From: CAZRUA01 sp964603125
GTDB taxonomy: Bacteria > Bacteroidota > Bacteroidia > B-17B0 > Aurantibacillaceae
Direction of reading: 5' to 3'
NCBI GenBank assembly: GCA_964603125.1
Contig: CAZRUA010000132.1
Span: forward strand, 1 to 8,418
Length of the DNA: 8,418 nucleotides
Shown: in pieces, positions 6,823 to 8,418 of the stretch
Position numbering within the stretch: position 1 is the first letter of the stretch
How the letters are laid out: each line of letters opens with the position of its first letter
Program-made: the position numbers and the translations under genes
Notes under the pieces: generated by a model
The model's database searches: none
What the model was told of the DNA's origin: nothing
The model's input: only the letters and a program-made list of their open reading frames with translations

Positions 6823-6842
6823 TATTATTTAAAATAATATTT
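6820..6842. promoter_or_regulatory. AT-only inverted repeat overlapping the -33 box
   Basis: AAATATTATTT (6820-6830) and AAATAATATTT (6832-6842) are perfect inverted copies around a single base. The repeat overlaps the -33 TTTG of the lipoprotein promoter and lies about 26 bases past the stop of the upstream - strand gene. It could be an operator or a weak terminator, or chance in AT-rich DNA. Confidence 0.35.
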
Positions 6843-6867
6843 TATTAACTCAAATCACTACATATTA

Positions 6868-7236
6868 TTAGTTTATCTCAATAACTCCAAGCGACATTCC
6901 TGGTAATTTTACAACAGTTGCAGTGCCATTTACAGGTACAATCTCCAAATCACCATATTTATCAATAATAAAATTAAATTCTCCACCTGCATCATAACGG
7001 GCATAAACTTCCACCGTTTGGTAACGAAACAAAACTGCCCAAGTTCCAGCCGTAGAAGGGTAACCATGCAAAGTATCTGTTCCCATATCAATAATACTAA
7101 TGGGCCCAACACCCTCAACTGTAATAATATCAAAGCCTCCAATGGATCCTGTTGAAAATGAAGAGCCACTTGAATAATCCTTTCCTGCATAAGAAATAGA
7201 GCCTGGAAAATTACTTTTTACATTAATTGTGTACAT
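6868..7236 (-). CDS. Hypothetical beta-rich protein, 122 residues
   Basis: I do not recognise this family. The protein begins MYTINVKSNFPGSISYAGKDY and has no signal peptide, lipobox, transmembrane segment or cysteine. It is dominated by alternating hydrophobic strands separated by Gly/Ser turns (SSGSSFSTGSIGGFDIITVEGVG, then VEVYARYDAGGEFNFIIDKYGDLEIV), suggesting a small all-beta fold, possibly a sandwich or a fibre/coat-like subunit. There is one tryptophan (W66). A consensus promoter starts 36 bases upstream and operator-like repeats lie beyond it, so it is a real and probably regulated gene. It precedes the kelch-like lipoprotein by 100 bases on the same strand, but that gene has its own promoter. 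Its ATG at 7236 is the only plausible start. Lacking an export signal, it is either cytoplasmic or exported by an unknown route, like the tail-collar protein two genes on. Confidence 0.75.
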   Translation of the reverse strand: MYTINVKSNFPGSISYAGKDYSSGSSFSTGSIGGFDIITVEGVGPISIIDMGTDTLHGYPSTAGTWAVLFRYQTVEVYARYDAGGEFNFIIDKYGDLEIVPVNGTATVVKLPGMSLGVIEIN

Positions 7237-7271
7237 AGTTTTAATTTTTTAAAGGTTAATTTTAATTTAAG

Positions 7272-7302
7272 CAAACTTAGATTTCAACTCTGATAAATCA
7301 AA
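7272..7302 (-). promoter_or_regulatory. Bacteroidota-type promoter for the 122-residue hypothetical protein
   Basis: On the - strand, TTTG (7299-7302) is followed by a 19-base spacer and TAAGTTTG (7272-7279), a perfect match to the TAnnTTTG -7 consensus. Transcription would begin near 7265, giving a leader of about 30 bases. The spacer is bounded by GATTT/AAATC inverted arms (7280-7284 and 7295-7299), which may be chance. Confidence 0.75.
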
Positions 7303-7310
7303 AAAAATGT

Positions 7311-7341
7311 TGAGTTTAACCATTTTTTGTATGAGTTTAAC
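7311..7341. promoter_or_regulatory. 10-bp direct repeat, LytTR-like operator candidate
   Basis: TGAGTTTAAC occurs exactly at 7311-7320 and 7332-7341, two helical turns (21 bp) apart. Read as 9-bp elements, the copies are separated by 12 bp, which is the known arrangement of LytTR-family binding sites; each copy fits about 7 of 9 positions of that loose consensus. The pair lies 8 bases upstream of the -33 box of the - strand promoter. The regulator assignment is inference. Confidence 0.4.
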
Positions 7342-7422
7342 AATAATTCAACTTTTTTCTTCAATAAATAAAATTATTAACATTATGGTAATAGAGATTT
7401 AATCCTTCAACGCTTTAAAAAC

Positions 7423-7484
7423 ACAAAACAAATCATGTATGATTTGAAGCGATTAAATACTATTGGTAGTACAAAACAAATGAT
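7423..7484. promoter_or_regulatory. Operator candidate: palindrome plus repeated element at the + strand promoter
   Basis: CAAATCATGTATGATTTG (7429-7446) is a perfect 8-bp inverted repeat around GT. Its left half belongs to ACAAAACAAATCAT (7423-7436), which recurs with one mismatch as ACAAAACAAATGAT at 7471-7484, exactly inside the spacer of the predicted promoter. CAAATCAT appears a third time at 7532-7539, just inside the AHSA1 gene. The layout suggests a repressor or activator site for the AHSA1/DUF2200 unit. CGCTTTAAA (7411-7419) can also pair with TTTGAAGCG (7443-7451) with one G-U pair, an alternative hairpin reading if the region is transcribed. Confidence 0.4.
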
Positions 7485-7492
7485 TAACTTTA
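7463..7492 (+). promoter_or_regulatory. Probable promoter of the AHSA1/DUF2200 unit
   Basis: TTG (7463-7465), a 19-base spacer and TAACTTTA (7485-7492) match the phylum promoter pattern except for the last base of the -7 box. Transcription would begin near 7499, about 24 bases before the ATG at 7523. Confidence 0.45.
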
Positions 7493-7522
7493 CTTGTAGA
7501 GTTTAAAGTCAACTATTAACTT

Positions 7523-7984
7523 ATGCAAAATCAAATCATATCTACAACTTCGGAAAGTGAAATTGTAAACTCACGCATTTTTAAAGTACCTCGTGAACTA
7601 CTTTTTAAAGCTTGGGAAAAGCCAGAACACTTAAAAAACTGGTGGGGACCAAACGGATTTACCAATACATTTCATGAATTTGATTTTAGAGTTGGGGGCA
7701 AATGGAGTTTTGTAATGCATGGCCCTGATAAAGGAAATTACGCTAATGAATGTGAGTTTATTAAAATAGAAAAACCTGAGCTTATTGCTTGGAAACGACA
7801 TTCAAAACCTCTTTTTCAGATTTTGGCACTTTTTGAAGAAGTGAATGAAAATGAAACAAAACTTATTTTTAAGATGCTGTTTGAAACAATTGAAGAATGT
7901 CAGAAACTAAAACCTTATGTAGTAGATAAAAACGAAGAAAACTTTGACAGATTGGAAGTTGAATTAAGCAGAATGACTTTATAA
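7523..7984 (+). CDS. AHSA1-like SRPBCC (START-fold) domain protein
   Basis: A 153-residue cytoplasmic protein filling one SRPBCC helix-grip domain of the activator-of-Hsp90-ATPase-1-like (AHSA1) type. Family signatures: NSRIFKVPRELLFKAWEKPEHLKNWWGP (WWGP at 40-43), then FHEFDFRVGGKWSFVMHGPD at about 50-69 with the RxGGxW motif, then NECEFIKIEKPELIAW, and a TKLIFKMLF strand near 112. These small proteins have a hydrophobic cavity and act as ligand-binding or stress-related proteins; true Hsp90 activation is established for eukaryotic Aha1 and is not implied here. No substrate can be read from the sequence. The length is normal and the gene looks intact. The ATG at 7523 follows a predicted promoter, and a DUF2200 gene starts 26 bases after the stop, so the two probably form an operon. 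Confidence 0.88.
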   Translation: MQNQIISTTSESEIVNSRIFKVPRELLFKAWEKPEHLKNWWGPNGFTNTFHEFDFRVGGKWSFVMHGPDKGNYANECEFIKIEKPELIAWKRHSKPLFQILALFEEVNENETKLIFKMLFETIEECQKLKPYVVDKNEENFDRLEVELSRMTL

Positions 7985-8010
7985 ATTGAATTTAAATATT
8001 GAAAATTGGC

Positions 8011-8361
8011 ATGGAAAAACATAGAATATTTACTACCTCATTCGCAAGTGTATATCCTTACTATGTGGCCAAGGCAGAAAGGAAATCAAAAACTAAAGAA
8101 GAAGTTGATACCATTATTTGCTGGCTTACGGGATACACACAAAAAGCTTTACAAAAACAAATTGACAACAAAGTAAATTTTGAAGATTTCTTTGAGCAAG
8201 CTCCCAAACTAAATCCTAACGTATCGAAAATTACAGGTGTTATTTGTGGTTATAGAGTTGAAGACATTGAAAATAAACTCATGCAAAAAATTAGATACCT
8301 TGATAAGCTTGTAGATGAGCTTGCTAAAGGGAAAGCAATGGAGAAGATATTGAGAAGCTAA
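8011..8361 (+). CDS. DUF2200 family protein
   Basis: A 116-residue protein from ATG 8011, closely matching the DUF2200 pattern as I know it: KHRIFTTSFASVYPYYVAKAE at the N-terminus, EEVDTIICWLTGYTQ at about 31-44, a FEQAPKLNPN stretch, GVICGYRVEDIENKLMQ at about 76-92 and the end YLDKLVDELAKGKAMEKIL. A TTG at 7999 could add four residues, but the family normally begins just before KHRI, so ATG is preferred. The function of DUF2200 is not established; the proteins are small, soluble and common in diverse bacteria. There is no signal peptide. It lies 26 bases after the AHSA1-like gene with no terminator between them, consistent with one transcript. The 57 bases after its stop hold no recognisable feature before the window ends. 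Confidence 0.9.
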   Translation: MEKHRIFTTSFASVYPYYVAKAERKSKTKEEVDTIICWLTGYTQKALQKQIDNKVNFEDFFEQAPKLNPNVSKITGVICGYRVEDIENKLMQKIRYLDKLVDELAKGKAMEKILRS

Positions 8362-8418
8362 TTAATTCAGCTAGAAAAACTGAGCAGAATACAAGTTCAA
8401 CAATAAAAAAGTTGTCAA

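Noticed and set aside
4710..7236. Prophage remnant
   Set aside because: Only the collar domain is phage-like; there is no integrase, terminase, capsid, lysis gene or attachment-site repeat in the window.
7999..8001. TTG as the start of the DUF2200 gene
   Set aside because: The ATG at 8011 fits the family's usual N-terminus better; the four extra residues add nothing conserved.
8362..8418. Short CAAC/GTTG inverted repeat in the last bases
   Set aside because: The arms are only four bases and no T run follows, so it is not a supportable terminator.

Overview
The window looks like chromosomal DNA of a Bacteroidota (Bacteroidetes) bacterium. The DNA is AT-rich, translation starts lack Shine-Dalgarno sequences, and several promoters fit the phylum-specific pattern TTTG-N19..21-TAnnTTTG. 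One protein carries a type IX secretion system (T9SS) type A C-terminal sorting domain, and another combines TPR, PD40 and carboxypeptidase-regulatory-like modules in the manner of the T9SS-associated protein PorE. No order or genus can be assigned from this window.

Left part, + strand. Positions 1-747 are the 3' part of a PfkB-family sugar kinase of the RfaE/HldE heptose-7-phosphate kinase type. Thirty bases later comes a secreted 524-residue PorE-like protein that stops where an OmpA-like peptidoglycan-binding domain would normally begin, followed by a strong terminator (2370-2401). A second + strand unit (2493-4600) holds two exported proteins 11 bases apart. The first is a 160-residue T9SS cargo protein. 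The second is a 537-residue collagen-like protein with an N-terminal Bacteroidota module, two Gly-X-Y tracts split by a DUF7151-like domain, and a C1q/TNF-like C-terminal head.

Middle part, - strand. Two back-to-back hairpins (4613-4687) separate the collagen unit from three convergent genes. In order of transcription these are an unrecognised 122-residue beta-rich protein (6868-7236), a kelch-like beta-propeller lipoprotein (5379-6767) and a phage-tail-collar (microcystin-dependent protein type) protein (4710-5321). Consensus promoters lie before the first and second genes. None is visible before the third, so it is probably co-transcribed with the lipoprotein.

Right part, + strand. A 286-base intergenic region (7237-7522) carries divergent promoters and several operator-like repeats. 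It leads to a probable two-gene unit of an AHSA1/SRPBCC-domain protein and a DUF2200 protein, and the last 57 bases hold nothing I can identify.

Much of the window (2493-6767) codes for cell-surface or fibre-like proteins: collagen stalk, T9SS cargo, propeller lipoprotein and tail-collar protein. Whether they work together is inference from position only. The best candidates for something undescribed are the split collagen protein with its T9SS partner, the lipoprotein/tail-collar operon outside any phage, and the regulatory architecture of 7237-7522.
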